A stretch of 64,000 nucleotides of DNA from Pseudomonadota bacterium (GCA_021841585.1 JAKBUS010000004.1:1-64000); one strand, 5' to 3'. Shown: positions 26,349-36,721, numbered from the stretch's first letter. A program made the numbers and translations. Notes: a model not told the origin generated them from the sequence alone.

Positions 26349-29170
26349 TAGGCGTACCTCCGCGCCCTGGGACTGCCGGCAAGCGTATCGTGGCAGCGCG
26401 CGCAGAGCGCCGGGTGATCCGCGAAGCGCCCGACCTCAGGCCTATGATGCCAGCAGCGCGCGCACTTGGCATGAGGGGAAGGCTTGACGACGATGCCGAG
26501 ATCCGCGCGCGCGGTGGCAACCGCGGCCTCGGGGCGTGGATCGGCTTCATGCACGCGGGCATCCGATGTGATGAAGATATAACGCAGTTCGTCTGTCAAT
26601 TCGGCAAGCTGCGCGTGCAGCTCGGGCCCCGCATAAAGGTCGATCTCGGCGTCCAACGACGATCCGACCGCCCCGCTGACCCGCAGCCGCTCGAGCTCCG
26701 GTCCCACCGCCTGACGCAAGTCGAGGAGCAAGGACCAGAACGCGAGATCCACGGAGGCCTCGCTGGAAACCTCCATGTCATGCCAGGTATTCAAAAAGAC
26801 GCTCGCCGCGCGCTCGCCCGGCATGTACCGCCACACCTCTTCGGCGGTAAAGCTCAAGATCGGCGCCATATGGCGCACCAGGACCTCGAGCATATGCCAC
26901 AAGACAGTCTGCGCCGAGCGCCGCTCGCGGCTAGACGCGGGCGAGGTGTAGAGCCGGTCTTTCAGTACATCGAGATAAAAGGCGCCGAGATCGACCACGC
27001 AAAAATGATGCAGCCGCTGATAGACGATATGAAACTGGAAGTCCTCGTAGGCCTCGCGCAGCGACCGGTCGAGGTCGGCGGCGCGCGCCAGCGCCGCGCG
27101 GTCCAACGCCAGCAGCTCCGCGGGTGCGAGCGCATCGCGGTCGGGGTCGAACCCGGCGAGATTGGCAAGCAGGTAGCGCGCGGTGTTCCGCAACCGCCGG
27201 TAGGCCTCGGTGATGCGCTTTAGAATCTCCGGCGACAGCGACATCTCGGCGCGGTAATCGGTGGCCGCGATCCATAGCCGCAGGACATCGGCCCCCAGGG
27301 TCTTTGTGATCTCCTGGGGCTCGATGCCGTTGCCACGGGATTTCGCCATCTTCTGCCCTTCGGCATCGACCGTGAACCCGTGTGTCAGCACCGCCTTGTA
27401 GGGAGGCTCGCCGGAATCCGCGACCGAGGTCAAAAGCGATGACTGGAACCAGCCGCGATGCTGATCCGAACCCTCCAGATAGAGGTCCGCGGGATGCGCA
27501 AGATCCGGCCGCACGGCCAGCACGCAGGCATGCGTCGAGCCCGAATCGAACCACACATCCAGGACATCGCGCACCGCCTCGTAATCCTCGGCCTCGGCGC
27601 CGAGCCACGCCGACACCGGGCGCTCGAACCAGCCGTCCACGCCCTCGGCCTCGATCACGCACGCGACCTCCTCCAGGAGCGCATCGGTGCGCGGATGCAG
27701 TTCACCGGTCACCTTGTGCAGGAAGAACGGGATGGGCACGCCCCACACGCGCTGGCGCGAGATACACCAGTCGGGGCGACCGGCGACCATCTGCGCGATG
27801 CGCTGCTCACCCCAGCCCGGCATCCAGCGCACCCGGCCGATGGCCGCCAGGGCATCGGCGCGCAGATTCGCGGCCTCGAGCGAGATGAACCATTGGGCGG
27901 TGGCACGGAAGATGATCGGCGTCTTGTGGCGCCAGCAATGCGGATAGCTGTGCGTGATGGTCTCCACCGCCCACAGCGCCCCGCGCTCGCGCAGCACCTC
28001 GACCAGACGCCGCGAGCCCTCGGCAACACCGAGACCCTCCACGAACGGGGTACCGGGCAGGAACCGGCCATCCGGCCCGACCGGGCCCTCGACCGGCAGG
28101 ACCTCGCCGCTTGCGCGCCCATAGGCGCGCGCCGCCTGATAATCCTCTTCGCCATGGGCCGGGGCGATATGCACAAGCCCCGTGCCGGCCTCGGTGGTGA
28201 CATGCGCGCCCTCGATCACAGGCAGCGTGCGGTCCAGGAACGGGTGGCCTAAGCGTAAACCGGCAAGCGCCGTCCCGCGCACATCAAGCCCGGTGGGCGT
28301 ATTCGCAAAACCATAGCGCGCCGCGACCGCGTCGGCCAATTCCTCGGCCACCAGCCAATAGTCGTCGCCGGAAGACAGGATTCGATAGGTGATTTTGCCA
28401 TTCACCGCCACCGCGCGATTGGCAGGCAGTGTCCAGGGGGTGGTCGTCCAGATCGGCAGGCGCACCGCGCCAGCGCGCGCCTCGACCCCCACGCGCCGCC
28501 AGAAATCCTCGGTGTCGATCACCGCGAACGGCACGTCCACCGCCAGTGAGCGGTGCTCGGCATAGTCGACCTCGGCCTCGGCCAGGGCCGAGCGGCAATC
28601 GAGACACCAATGCACCGGCTTTTCACTACGGTAGACGTGGCCACGCGCGCGGATGCGCGCAAGCTCGCGCACGATGCCGGCCTCGAACCCGAAATCCATG
28701 GTGAGGTAGGGGTGCGCGAAGTCCCCGAACACGCCTAAGCGGATGAAGTCGCGCTTCTGGCCTGCCACCTGCTTGGCGGCATAGTCACGACACGCCTTGC
28801 GGAAGGCGCGCGCGTCGACATCGCGTCCGCAGCGCCCCACGTCCTTCTCCACGGCAAGCTCGATGGGTAACCCGTGGCAATCCCACCCCGGGACATAGGG
28901 GGCATTGAAGCCGGCCAGGCCCTTGGCCTTGACGATAATGTCCTTCAAAACCTTGTTCACCGCATGCCCGAGATGGATGGCGCCGTTGGCGTATGGCGGA
29001 CCATCATGCAGGACATAGCGCGGGTGATGCGCGTGATAGGCGCGCAGCTGCTCATAGAGGCCAAGCGCCTCCCAGTCCTTGAGCTGCTCCGGTTCGCGCG
29101 CCGGCAGACTCCCGCGCATCGGGAAATCCGTATGCGGCAGATTGAGGGTATCTTTATAGTCCGCCGTCAT
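26348..29170 (-). CDS. ileS: isoleucyl-tRNA synthetase
   Basis: Class I aminoacyl-tRNA synthetase of 940 residues, the normal size. The HIGH-type motif is in PPYANGAIHLGHAVNK, the KMSKS-type motif is KMAKSRGN, and the CP1 editing domain shows the TTPWTLPANRAV region. The C-terminus has zinc-binding cysteines in CARCWHHRPEVG and LCARCHDTL, the bacterial short form. I chose ATG 29170 (MTADYKDTLNLP), which overlaps the ribF stop as ATGA; the longer frame to 29212 is not needed. No T-box or other leader element is visible because the start lies inside ribF. Confidence 0.97.
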   Translation of the reverse strand: MTADYKDTLNLPHTDFPMRGSLPAREPEQLKDWEALGLYEQLRAYHAHHPRYVLHDGPPYANGAIHLGHAVNKVLKDIIVKAKGLAGFNAPYVPGWDCHGLPIELAVEKDVGRCGRDVDARAFRKACRDYAAKQVAGQKRDFIRLGVFGDFAHPYLTMDFGFEAGIVRELARIRARGHVYRSEKPVHWCLDCRSALAEAEVDYAEHRSLAVDVPFAVIDTEDFWRRVGVEARAGAVRLPIWTTTPWTLPANRAVAVNGKITYRILSSGDDYWLVAEELADAVAARYGFANTPTGLDVRGTALAGLRLGHPFLDRTLPVIEGAHVTTEAGTGLVHIAPAHGEEDYQAARAYGRASGEVLPVEGPVGPDGRFLPGTPFVEGLGVAEGSRRLVEVLRERGALWAVETITHSYPHCWRHKTPIIFRATAQWFISLEAANLRADALAAIGRVRWMPGWGEQRIAQMVAGRPDWCISRQRVWGVPIPFFLHKVTGELHPRTDALLEEVACVIEAEGVDGWFERPVSAWLGAEAEDYEAVRDVLDVWFDSGSTHACVLAVRPDLAHPADLYLEGSDQHRGWFQSSLLTSVADSGEPPYKAVLTHGFTVDAEGQKMAKSRGNGIEPQEITKTLGADVLRLWIAATDYRAEMSLSPEILKRITEAYRRLRNTARYLLANLAGFDPDRDALAPAELLALDRAALARAADLDRSLREAYEDFQFHIVYQRLHHFCVVDLGAFYLDVLKDRLYTSPASSRERRSAQTVLWHMLEVLVRHMAPILSFTAEEVWRYMPGERAASVFLNTWHDMEVSSEASVDLAFWSLLLDLRQAVGPELERLRVSGAVGSSLDAEIDLYAGPELHAQLAELTDELRYIFITSDARVHEADPRPEAAVATARADLGIVVKPSPHAKCARCWHHRPEVGRFADHPALCARCHDTLAGSPRARRYA

Positions 29171-30108
29171 GCTTCCATCATTCCCCGACTGACAAAAAAG
29201 GTGCGTGCGCAAGCACGGTCGCGCTCGATCTGCGCGGTGAGCGCCTCAAGCGACGGAAACCTTTGCTCCTCGCGCAGGCGCTCGAGAAAGCCCACCTGCA
29301 GCCGTTGTCCGTATAGATCACCGGCGAAATCCAGCAGATGGACCTCGAGCAGTATGCGTCCGCCACCCACAGTCGGACGCCGCCCGGCATTGGCGATACC
29401 GGCATACACGCGCCCTTCCTCGGTGCGTACCGTGACCGCAAACACCCCGGCCACAGGCGGCGGGTCCGGCATGAGGATGTTGGCGGTGGGAAACCCCAGA
29501 AGGCGCCCGCGGGCATCGCCCACCACCACCCGCCCCCCATAATGGTAAGGGGCCCCGATGAGCCGTTCGGCCTCGCGCATGTCGCCGCGCGCCAAAGCCG
29601 TGCGCAGCCGCGTGCTGCTGACCCGATGACCCGTCTCGCTCAAGGTCCCCGTGGACTCGACAAAAAAGCCGTGACGCGCCCCGGCGGCCTTCAGCATCGC
29701 AAAATCGCCGGCGCGTCCGGCCCCGAACCGGAAGTCATCGCCGATGACAAGCCCGCGCGCGCCGAGCGCGCCGGCCAGGACCGCCTCGATGAAGTCCACC
29801 GCCGGCAGGGTGGCAAGCCGCTCATCGAAGCGCAATACCATGGCGTAATCGACGCCGGCAGCGCGCAACGCCGCAAGCTTCGCCGACAGCCGCATGAGCC
29901 GGGTGCGCGGCTCGCCGCGCGCGAAGTATTCCTGGGGCTGCGGCTCGAACAGCATGACAAGCGATGAGGCATCGTGCGCCTGGGCCCGCGCCTCAAGGAG
30001 TCCCACCAATTGCCGGTGGCCCTGATGAAAACCGTCGAAATTCCCGATCGTGATGACCGCCCCGCGATGACGCGGACGGACATTGTAAAGCCCCCGAATA
30101 CACTCCAT
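29167..30108 (-). CDS. ribF: bifunctional riboflavin kinase/FAD synthetase
   Basis: Makes FMN and then FAD from riboflavin. The 313-residue protein has the nucleotidylyltransferase motif TIGNFDGFHQGH near the N-terminus, then GDDFRFGAGRAGD and SSTRLRTALARGD, followed by the flavokinase domain with GRLLGFPTANI and GVFAVTVRTEEGRVYAGIANAGRRPTV. All are standard for RibF. It precedes ileS with an ATGA overlap. FAD made here would serve the flavoproteins encoded at 23.3, 50.7 and 54.6 kb. Confidence 0.96.
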   Translation of the reverse strand: MECIRGLYNVRPRHRGAVITIGNFDGFHQGHRQLVGLLEARAQAHDASSLVMLFEPQPQEYFARGEPRTRLMRLSAKLAALRAAGVDYAMVLRFDERLATLPAVDFIEAVLAGALGARGLVIGDDFRFGAGRAGDFAMLKAAGARHGFFVESTGTLSETGHRVSSTRLRTALARGDMREAERLIGAPYHYGGRVVVGDARGRLLGFPTANILMPDPPPVAGVFAVTVRTEEGRVYAGIANAGRRPTVGGGRILLEVHLLDFAGDLYGQRLQVGFLERLREEQRFPSLEALTAQIERDRACARTFFVSRGMMEA

Positions 30109-30246
30109 GCCGGCGTTAACCGAAAGCCAAAGATGTTAACGCATTGCCCCGGTGCGGTCCAGGCGCGACGCGCCTGCCCGTCCCCGCGCAAGGCCTACGC
30201 CCGCGGCCATCGCGCGCACCGGCCCCGCGAGGCGCCACGCGGCCGT

Positions 30247-30654
30247 CTAACAGGCCCAATCGGGGTCCAACTCCTCGATCACCTCCCGCAACGGGCGGCG
30301 GGTGGCGTAATCCTCGCGATAGCTGTGGTAGTAGGCGAGCCGCAGCTCCGGGAAACGCCAGCAGAGGTAGCCATCTCCGGTGTCGAAGTCCACGAGCCAC
30401 AGGCCCTTGACGACCACCCCCAGGCGCTCCATCTTCGCCACCCAGCGCTTCACGATGCACTCGTAATCCTCTTCCGCCTCATAGAGCGCGCCACTATCCG
30501 GGGGCAAGGTCGACAGCAGGCGCCGGACGGGCTCGAGTTCGCGGTAGGCGCCATAGGTGATATGCCGCACCAACGGAAAGAGCTCCTCGGCCTCCGCAAG
30601 GGTAAAGACGCGCGGGTCCCCTGGTGACCCGATCTGCCAAATCGCCGCCGTCAT
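30247..30654 (-). CDS. DUF2203 family protein
   Basis: A 135-residue acidic protein. FTLAEAEELFPLVRHI near the N-terminus and VKGLWLVDFDTGDGYLCWRFPE in the second half are the conserved signatures of DUF2203. It has no signal peptide or membrane segment. The start overlaps the murJ stop as ATGA, so the two are translated together. The function of the family is unknown. Confidence 0.75.
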   Translation of the reverse strand: MTAAIWQIGSPGDPRVFTLAEAEELFPLVRHITYGAYRELEPVRRLLSTLPPDSGALYEAEEDYECIVKRWVAKMERLGVVVKGLWLVDFDTGDGYLCWRFPELRLAYYHSYREDYATRRPLREVIEELDPDWAC

Positions 30655-32225
30655 GCGTCCTCATTCGCCCCAATCGACCGCAACCGTAATGCCTGGGGGC
30701 GAACCCCCAAAAGCCACATCACTGTACCATATACGGTAAGTCCCGCTGCAATCCACGCCCCCAACACCATGGCCCGGTGCGCCCCCGATGCCGTGAAAAA
30801 GGCCCGGGACACATGATGCGCCGGCCACAGCAGCAGCACCATGGCCAAGCTCGCGCCGCCGACCTGGACCCATAAGCGCCGCCAGCCGGGCCCCGGCCGA
30901 TAGATCTCGTCACGGCGCAGGCCGCGGTACAGGAGATAGGCGTTCAGTATGCCCGACAGCGAGGTGGCGAGCGCCAGACCCGCGTGGGCGAGCGGCCAGA
31001 TCAGGGCGAGGTTGAAGCCCATATTGGCGATCAGCGCGATCGTCCCGATCTTCACCGGGGTACGCGTGTCCTGGCGCGCATAGTAGCCGGGGGCCAGGAC
31101 CTTGATCAGCAAAAACGCCGGCAGGCCGACGGCAAACGCCACCAGGGCGCGTCCGGTCATGGCGGCATCAAAGGCGGTGAAGGCGCCGTAGCGGTATAAC
31201 GTCACGATGATGGGCATGGACAGGACCATGAGCGCGGCAGCCGCCGGGATCGCAATGATCACCACCCAACGCAGCGCCCAGTCCAGGGCGTGCCCGAAAT
31301 CCTCGGATGAGGCCTTCACATGCTTTGCCGACAGATGCGGCAGGATCACCGTACCGAGCGCCACGCCGAATATCCCCAAGGGGAACTCGAGCAGGCGGTT
31401 GGCGAAATAGAGCCACGAGATGCTCCCGGTCACGAGAAACGAGGCCAGCATGGTATCGACCACGAGGTTGATCTGGGCGATGGACGACCCGAAGATCCCG
31501 GGCACCATCAGCTGGAACACGCGGCGCACGCCCGGATGGTGAAACGAGAAACGGGGGCGCGGCAGAAAACCGATGCGCCGGAGAAACGGGATCTGGAACA
31601 GGAGCTGCAAGATGCCGCCCATGAACACCCCCCATGCGACCGTGACCGCCGGGGCCCTGCTATGGGGGGCGATCACGCCGGCGGCGACGATAAGGCTCAG
31701 ATTGAGGAGCACCGGGGTAAAGGCCGCCGCCGCGAACCGCCCGCGGGTGTTCAGGATGCCGGCAGCCATGGCCACAAGCGAGATGAAAAAGAGATAAGGA
31801 AAGGTGATGCGCAGCAACCGCACGGCCAGGTGATACTTGGCGGGATTGGCGAGAAAGCCCGGCGCCAGCACCCAAATGACCACGGGTGCCGCCAGCACCC
31901 CGACTACGGTCACGAGCAGCAGCACGAGCACGAAGGTGCCGGTCATGTGATCGATGAACGCCCGCGCCTCATCCTCCGCCGAGGCCCCTTCCCCTTTCTC
32001 GTGGAGCTGCGCGGCGAACACCGGCACGAAGGCCTGGGAGAAGGCCCCCTCGCCGAACACCCGGCGCAGGAAGCTCGGTATGCGAAACGCCACGAAGAAG
32101 GCATCGGCGAGCGCCGTGGTCCCAAGGAGCCGCGCGAGCAGGATGTCACGGACAAAGCCCGTGATCCTTGATACGAACGTCATGCCCCCCGCGGCAAACA
32201 GCGATCGAACCAGGCGATTGGCCAC
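30651..32225 (-). CDS. murJ: lipid II flippase MurJ
   Basis: A 524-residue polytopic inner-membrane protein of the MOP superfamily, which moves lipid II across the inner membrane for peptidoglycan synthesis. The N-terminal region has GGMTFVSRITGFVRDILLAR, ADAFFVAFRIPSFLRRVFGEGAFSQAFVPV, strongly conserved in MurJ, and fourteen or so hydrophobic segments follow. I chose GTG 32225 because AGGAGA lies 6 bases upstream; the frame to 32636 runs through the divergent rpsT gene and is spurious there. It leads the minus-strand run murJ-DUF2203-ribF-ileS-lspA-fkpB-ispH. Confidence 0.96.
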   Translation of the reverse strand: MANRLVRSLFAAGGMTFVSRITGFVRDILLARLLGTTALADAFFVAFRIPSFLRRVFGEGAFSQAFVPVFAAQLHEKGEGASAEDEARAFIDHMTGTFVLVLLLVTVVGVLAAPVVIWVLAPGFLANPAKYHLAVRLLRITFPYLFFISLVAMAAGILNTRGRFAAAAFTPVLLNLSLIVAAGVIAPHSRAPAVTVAWGVFMGGILQLLFQIPFLRRIGFLPRPRFSFHHPGVRRVFQLMVPGIFGSSIAQINLVVDTMLASFLVTGSISWLYFANRLLEFPLGIFGVALGTVILPHLSAKHVKASSEDFGHALDWALRWVVIIAIPAAAALMVLSMPIIVTLYRYGAFTAFDAAMTGRALVAFAVGLPAFLLIKVLAPGYYARQDTRTPVKIGTIALIANMGFNLALIWPLAHAGLALATSLSGILNAYLLYRGLRRDEIYRPGPGWRRLWVQVGGASLAMVLLLWPAHHVSRAFFTASGAHRAMVLGAWIAAGLTVYGTVMWLLGVRPQALRLRSIGANEDA

Positions 32226-32317
32226 CGCTTCTCCTTGCAATGAATGGCTACGGCCGTGCAAAGCCCGCGAGTATAGCGCCGAGCGCGCCCCCCACAAACG
32301 CCCAGGGGCGCGCGCCA

Positions 32318-32346
32318 TTGACAAGCCCCGGAGGCCGCGGCATAGT
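32318..32346 (+). promoter_or_regulatory. rpsT promoter
   Basis: TTGACA at 32318-32323 and CATAGT at 32341-32346 are spaced by 17 bp, a perfect -35 and a 4-of-6 -10. It lies 38 bp before the rpsT start, in the gap between divergent murJ and rpsT. Confidence 0.75.
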
Positions 32347-32384
32347 GTGGCGCTTTTTCCTATCTTCATCCCAGGAGCAGGCTT

Positions 32385-32651
32385 TTGGCGAACACAGTTC
32401 AAGCAAAGAAGCGGGCACGGCAGGCCGAGATCCACAGGCAGCGGAACGTGGCGTTTCGCTCGCAGATCCGCACCGCGATCAAGAAAGTGCTGAAAGCGGT
32501 ACACGACAAGGACATCGCGGGCGGCCAGATGGCGCTGCGCGAGGCGAGTTCCGTAATCGACCGCGGGATATCGCGCGGCATCATGCACCGCAACACCGCG
32601 GCGCGCTACAAGAGCCGCCTGAACGCCCGCCTGCACCGCGCCAGCGCCTAA
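32385..32651 (+). CDS. rpsT: 30S ribosomal protein S20
   Basis: An 88-residue basic protein that binds 16S rRNA early in 30S assembly. ANTVQAKKRARQAEIHRQRN and HRNTAARYKSRLNARL are typical of S20. The start codon is TTG, with AGGAG 8 bases before it; E. coli rpsT also starts with UUG and is autogenously controlled at translation, so the rare start is probably functional rather than an error. It is divergent from murJ. Confidence 0.96.
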   Translation: MANTVQAKKRARQAEIHRQRNVAFRSQIRTAIKKVLKAVHDKDIAGGQMALREASSVIDRGISRGIMHRNTAARYKSRLNARLHRASA

Positions 32652-32674
32652 GGGGCAGCGGCCTCCAGACGCGG

Positions 32675-33790
32675 CTAGACGATCACGAGGTTATCCCGAT
32701 GGATAACCTCGGGTTCGCCCTGATAGCCTAGTACCTGCTCGATCTCCTCGCTCGGCCGCCCCATCATAAGGCAGAGTTCCGCCGCCGGGTAGTTGACGAG
32801 CCCGCGCGCCACCTCGTGGCCCTCGGCATCGACGCACGCCACCATCTCGCCACGCGCAAACGACCCCTCGACCCCCCGGATCCCGACCGGTAACAGGCTC
32901 CTGCCGGCCTCGCGCAAGACCCGCACCGCGCCCGCATCCAGGGTGAGGCGGCCACGTACCGCAAGATGCGCGGCCAGCCACTGCTTGCGCGCCGCGAGCC
33001 GCGAGGTCGCCGGATAGAGATAGGTCCCGAGTCTCTCGCCGGCCAGCACCCGCGGGAGCACGTCCGGTTCGCGCCCGGCCACGATCACGGTGGCCGCCCC
33101 CGAGCGCGCCGCCTTATGGGCGGCGGTCAGTTTGGTGCGCATCCCGCCGCGCCCGAGCTCGCCCGGCGCGCCGGCCATGGCGAGATATACGGGATCGCCG
33201 GCCGGCGCCTCGGAAACTAGACGCGCCGCGGGATTGATGCGCGGATCCTCTTCATAGAGGCCGGCCTGATCGGTCAAAATGATCAACAGTTCGGCCTCGA
33301 TCAGGTTGACGACGAGCGCCGCCAGCGTGTCGTTATCGCCGAAGCGGATCTCCTCGGTGGCCACGGTGTCGTTCTCGTTGATGATCGGCACCACCCCAAG
33401 CGACAAAAGCGCGCGCAAGGCGCTACGGGCATTCAGGTAACGCTTGCGGTCGGCGAGGTCGTCGTGGGTCAATAGCACCTGCGCGGCATGACGGCCATGG
33501 CGCGCGAACGCCGTCTCATAGGCCTCGATGAGCCCCATCTGGCCAAGCGCCGCCAGGGCCTGCAACTCGTGCAGGGCGCGCGGCCGTTTCTTCACCGCGA
33601 GCCGCTGCATGCCGCACGCCACAGCCCCCGACGACACCAGAAGCACGTCGCGCCCGGCTGAGCGCAGCGTGGCAAGCTGCGCCACCCAGCCCTCGAGCGC
33701 CGGCCGGTCGAGGCCCGCGCCATGATTGGTGAGCAGGCTGCTGCCGATCTTCACCACCACCCGGCGCACGCCGGGAAGAGCGCTACGCAT
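32675..33790 (-). CDS. proB: glutamate 5-kinase
   Basis: First enzyme of proline synthesis, phosphorylating glutamate on the gamma carboxyl. The 371-residue protein has the amino-acid kinase domain with [50 protein letters not shown] and [20 protein letters not shown], followed by a C-terminal PUA domain (from about residue 280). The start overlaps the obgE end by 8 bp, so it belongs to the rplU-rpmA-obgE-proB operon, an order seen in other gammaproteobacteria. Feedback inhibition by proline is a family property; nothing here shows it directly. Confidence 0.96.
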   Translation of the reverse strand: MRSALPGVRRVVVKIGSSLLTNHGAGLDRPALEGWVAQLATLRSAGRDVLLVSSGAVACGMQRLAVKKRPRALHELQALAALGQMGLIEAYETAFARHGRHAAQVLLTHDDLADRKRYLNARSALRALLSLGVVPIINENDTVATEEIRFGDNDTLAALVVNLIEAELLIILTDQAGLYEEDPRINPAARLVSEAPAGDPVYLAMAGAPGELGRGGMRTKLTAAHKAARSGAATVIVAGREPDVLPRVLAGERLGTYLYPATSRLAARKQWLAAHLAVRGRLTLDAGAVRVLREAGRSLLPVGIRGVEGSFARGEMVACVDAEGHEVARGLVNYPAAELCLMMGRPSEEIEQVLGYQGEPEVIHRDNLVIV

Positions 33791-34844
33791 CGTCGCCCTC
33801 TTCCAGGACCTCGGGCGGTGGCGGCGCCACCGGGCCTAAGGCCTCGAGACGCTGCATCAGCCGCCCCATGAGCTCCGCGCAGCCCGACCCCTTGATGGCC
33901 GACACCGCGGCGTATGGGCCCGTCCAATCCAATGCCTTACGCAAGGCCTCGATGCGCGCGGGGCGCTCGGCCTCCGGCCACAGGTCGACCTTGTTGAGCA
34001 CAAGCCAGCGCTCCTTTGACCCAAGGTCGCCATCGAACAGCCGCAGCTCGTCTTCAATGACGCGCACGTCGTGGACGACGTCGGTATGCTCGTCCAGGGG
34101 CGCGACATCGACGAGATGCAAAAGCAGACGGGTGCGCGCCAGATGGCGCAAAAACTGCACGCCGAGACCCGCGCCCTCGTGGGCGCCGGCGATAAGGCCC
34201 GGGATATCGGCGATCACGAAGCTGCGGTGGCGCTCGACGGTCACCACCCCGAGTTCCGGATGGAGGGTGGTAAAGGGGTAGTCAGCAACCTTGGGGCGGG
34301 CCTCGGAGACCGCGCGCAGAAACGTGGATTTGCCGGCATTGGGCAGGCCCACGAGACCGACGTCGGCCAGCACCTGCAATTCCAGATACAGCTCGCGGCC
34401 CTCGCCCGGGGCCCCGGGAACCGTGCGCCGCGGGGCGCGATTGGTGCTGCTCTTGAAGTGGGTATTGCCAAGCCCGCCGCGGCCGCCCTTAGCAACCAAA
34501 AGCCTGGCCCCGTCGCGCGTGAGATCCCCAAGGAGGTCGCCGGTCTCTTGATCGCGCACCAGCGTGCCGATCGGGACCGCGACCACGAGATCGGCGCCGT
34601 TGCGGCCGGAGCGCTGCCGCCCGGAGCCGCCGCCGCCGTTGGGGGCGCGGAACTGCCGGGTGTACCGGAAATCAGCCAGGGTATTGAGGCCGCTTCGGGC
34701 CTCGAAGTAGATGCTGCCTCCGGCCCCGCCGTCGCCACCGTCAGGCCCGCCACGTGGCACGAATTTCTCGCGCCGGAAGCTCAAGGCCCCGTTGCCCCCA
34801 TCGCCCGCCTGGACATGGATGGTGGCCTCATCGACGAACTTCAT
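33783..34844 (-). CDS. obgE: GTPase Obg/CgtA
   Basis: Essential GTPase linked to 50S ribosome assembly and stress signalling. The 353-residue protein has the glycine-rich Obg fold [38 protein letters not shown], then the G domain with the P-loop [14 protein letters not shown], the G2 region [30 protein letters not shown] and NKVDLW. The C-terminal extension is short and acidic, as in many proteobacteria. It lies 42 bp after rpmA. Confidence 0.97.
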   Translation of the reverse strand: MKFVDEATIHVQAGDGGNGALSFRREKFVPRGGPDGGDGGAGGSIYFEARSGLNTLADFRYTRQFRAPNGGGGSGRQRSGRNGADLVVAVPIGTLVRDQETGDLLGDLTRDGARLLVAKGGRGGLGNTHFKSSTNRAPRRTVPGAPGEGRELYLELQVLADVGLVGLPNAGKSTFLRAVSEARPKVADYPFTTLHPELGVVTVERHRSFVIADIPGLIAGAHEGAGLGVQFLRHLARTRLLLHLVDVAPLDEHTDVVHDVRVIEDELRLFDGDLGSKERWLVLNKVDLWPEAERPARIEALRKALDWTGPYAAVSAIKGSGCAELMGRLMQRLEALGPVAPPPPEVLEEGDDA

Positions 34845-34886
34845 GCATCCCTCCCCGAGGATCCCGGGGCCGCGGCAGCGGATTCT

Positions 34887-35147
34887 TTAAGAGGCGGAGA
34901 CGACGCTGACCGTCTTGCGGCGCTGCGGCCCCTTGACCTCGAACACCACCTGTCCCTCGGCACAGGCGAACAGGGTGTCGTCCTTGCCGATACGGACATT
35001 GCGGCCGGGATAGAAGCGGGTGCCACGCTGGCGGACTATGATATTGCCGGGTATGACCTTCTCTCCGCCGAAACGTTTGATGCCCAGGCGCTTCGACTCG
35101 GAATCGCGACCGTTGCGGGAACTACCGCCTGCCTTCTTGTGTGCCAT
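34887..35147 (-). CDS. rpmA: 50S ribosomal protein L27
   Basis: An 86-residue protein at the peptidyl transferase centre. It starts [28 protein letters not shown], with no N-terminal extension needing cleavage, and includes [15 protein letters not shown]. It follows rplU by 9 bp. Confidence 0.98.
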   Translation of the reverse strand: MAHKKAGGSSRNGRDSESKRLGIKRFGGEKVIPGNIIVRQRGTRFYPGRNVRIGKDDTLFACAEGQVVFEVKGPQRRKTVSVVSAS

Positions 35148-35156
35148 GACCGCTCC

Positions 35157-35489
35157 TTACCCCTGCGCCGACTGTTCGCTCTTGCCCGCTATGGCCAAGA
35201 TCTTCAGTTCCGTATAATTCTGACGATGACCCGCGTGCTTGCGGTAGTGCTTGCGCCGGCGGGTCTTGAAGATGCGGATCTTCTCGCCACGGCCATGGCT
35301 CTCGACACGTGCCGTCACGGTCTCGGACAAGGCCGGGGCACCGACCCGGACATCACTGCCATCGGCTATCAGCAGGACCTTGCCCAAGGTCACGTCCTGG
35401 CCCACCTCGGCTGGCAACGTCTCGACCCGCACGGTCTCGCCCACCGCCACCCGATACTGCTTACCGCCCGTCTCGATTACCGCGTACAT
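35157..35489 (-). CDS. rplU: 50S ribosomal protein L21
   Basis: A 110-residue rRNA-binding protein, slightly longer than usual by a few C-terminal residues. It begins [23 protein letters not shown] and has [28 protein letters not shown], the L21 signature. It is the first gene of the rplU-rpmA-obgE-proB operon, and its promoter is at 35567-35595. Confidence 0.97.
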   Translation of the reverse strand: MYAVIETGGKQYRVAVGETVRVETLPAEVGQDVTLGKVLLIADGSDVRVGAPALSETVTARVESHGRGEKIRIFKTRRRKHYRKHAGHRQNYTELKILAIAGKSEQSAQG

Positions 35490-35566
35490 TGCCGTGAATG
35501 ACTCCCTGACCGAATGTCTCAGGGGCGGCTGGAAGATTCCGGTTGCCGGCCCCGTTAAAAGCGGCG

Positions 35567-35595
35567 ATTCTAGTGGCTTTGGGTGCGCCGGTCAA
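35567..35595 (-). promoter_or_regulatory. rplU operon promoter
   Basis: On the minus strand, TTGACC (35595-35590) and TAGAAT (35572-35567) are spaced by 17 bp, each matching 5 of 6 consensus bases. It drives rplU with a leader of about 70 bases, and lies in the gap between divergent rplU and ispB. Confidence 0.8.
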
Positions 35596-35693
35596 TGCAC
35601 CGCGCCGCGGGGGCGAGGGCCGCCGCCAGTCGGTCGCTTGACAGCACACGTCATTCCGGAAGAGCATGACGGCGCTTTTGCCAAGGGGAGTCC

Positions 35694-36692
35694 ATGTCCA
35701 CGCCTGCGCCTGTCGATCGCCCGGCCTTCGACCTCGATGACATCCACGCCCTCATAAAAGACGAGAGCCTGGCCATCGACCACGAGATCGCGCGTCGGCT
35801 CGACTCGGAAATCGTACTTATCAACCAGCTGGGGCGCTATATCATTCAAAGCGGCGGCAAGCGCCTGCGCCCGGCGGTGCTACTGCTGGCCGCCAAGGCA
35901 TTCAATTATGCGGGTACGGCGCACGTCACCCTCGCCACCGTCATCGAGTTCATCCACACGGCGACTTTGCTGCATGATGACGTCGTCGACGGCTCGGCGA
36001 TGCGCCGTGGGCAGGCGAGCGCCAACGCCGTGTTCGGCAACGAGGCGAGCGTGCTGGTGGGCGATTTCTTGTACTCGCGGGCCTTCGAGATGATGGTCGA
36101 GATCCAGAACCTGCGCGTCATGGAGATCCTGGCGCACGCCACCAATACCATTGCCGAGGGCGAGGTCATGCAGCTCATCAACTGCAACGACCCGGACATC
36201 GAGGAGGACCGCTATCTCACGGTCATCCGCAGCAAGACCGCCAAACTCTTCGAGGCCGCCGCCGAACTTGGCGCGGTGCTCGGCGGTGCGCCCCTCATGG
36301 AACCGGTTCTGGCCGCCTACGGCCGCCATCTCGGCACCGCCTTTCAGCTCATCGACGACGCCCTCGATTATGGCCAGCACAACGCGCGCCTGGGGAAAAA
36401 CATCGGCGATGACCTGGCGGAGGGCAAGACCACTTTGCCTCTCATCCACGTACTGCGCACCGGCACGAGCGCCGAGCGCGCGCTGGTGCGCGATGCCATC
36501 GAACAGGGTGGGCTCGAGCGCATCGATGGGGTGGTGGCCGCCATTGAATCCACCCAGGCGATCGCGTACACTTGCGCGCGGGCCGAGGGCGAGGCCGATT
36601 TGGCGCGGGCGGCACTCTCACCTATGCCCGACTCCCCATATAAACAGGCATTGCTGGACTTGGCCCATTTTTCCGTTCACAGGGACCACTAA
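35694..36692 (+). CDS. ispB: octaprenyl diphosphate synthase
   Basis: Makes the polyprenyl side chain of ubiquinone and menaquinone from FPP and IPP. The 332-residue protein has the first aspartate motif LLHDDVVDGSAMRRG and the second LIDDALDYG, along with GGKRLRPAVLLLAAKAF near the N-terminus. The residues before the first motif do not show the bulky pattern of short-chain synthases. Its substrate is supplied by the MEP pathway including IspH in this window. It is divergent from rplU, a standard gammaproteobacterial arrangement. Confidence 0.94.
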   Translation: MSTPAPVDRPAFDLDDIHALIKDESLAIDHEIARRLDSEIVLINQLGRYIIQSGGKRLRPAVLLLAAKAFNYAGTAHVTLATVIEFIHTATLLHDDVVDGSAMRRGQASANAVFGNEASVLVGDFLYSRAFEMMVEIQNLRVMEILAHATNTIAEGEVMQLINCNDPDIEEDRYLTVIRSKTAKLFEAAAELGAVLGGAPLMEPVLAAYGRHLGTAFQLIDDALDYGQHNARLGKNIGDDLAEGKTTLPLIHVLRTGTSAERALVRDAIEQGGLERIDGVVAAIESTQAIAYTCARAEGEADLARAALSPMPDSPYKQALLDLAHFSVHRDH

Positions 36693-36721
36693 GAGGGATT
36701 CCGTGGTGGACGGCGCATCGA

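Noticed and set aside
32226-32636. N-terminal extension of murJ across the divergent rpsT gene
   Set aside because: It runs through rpsT on the other strand, and GTG 32225 has a strong ribosome site and gives the family length.
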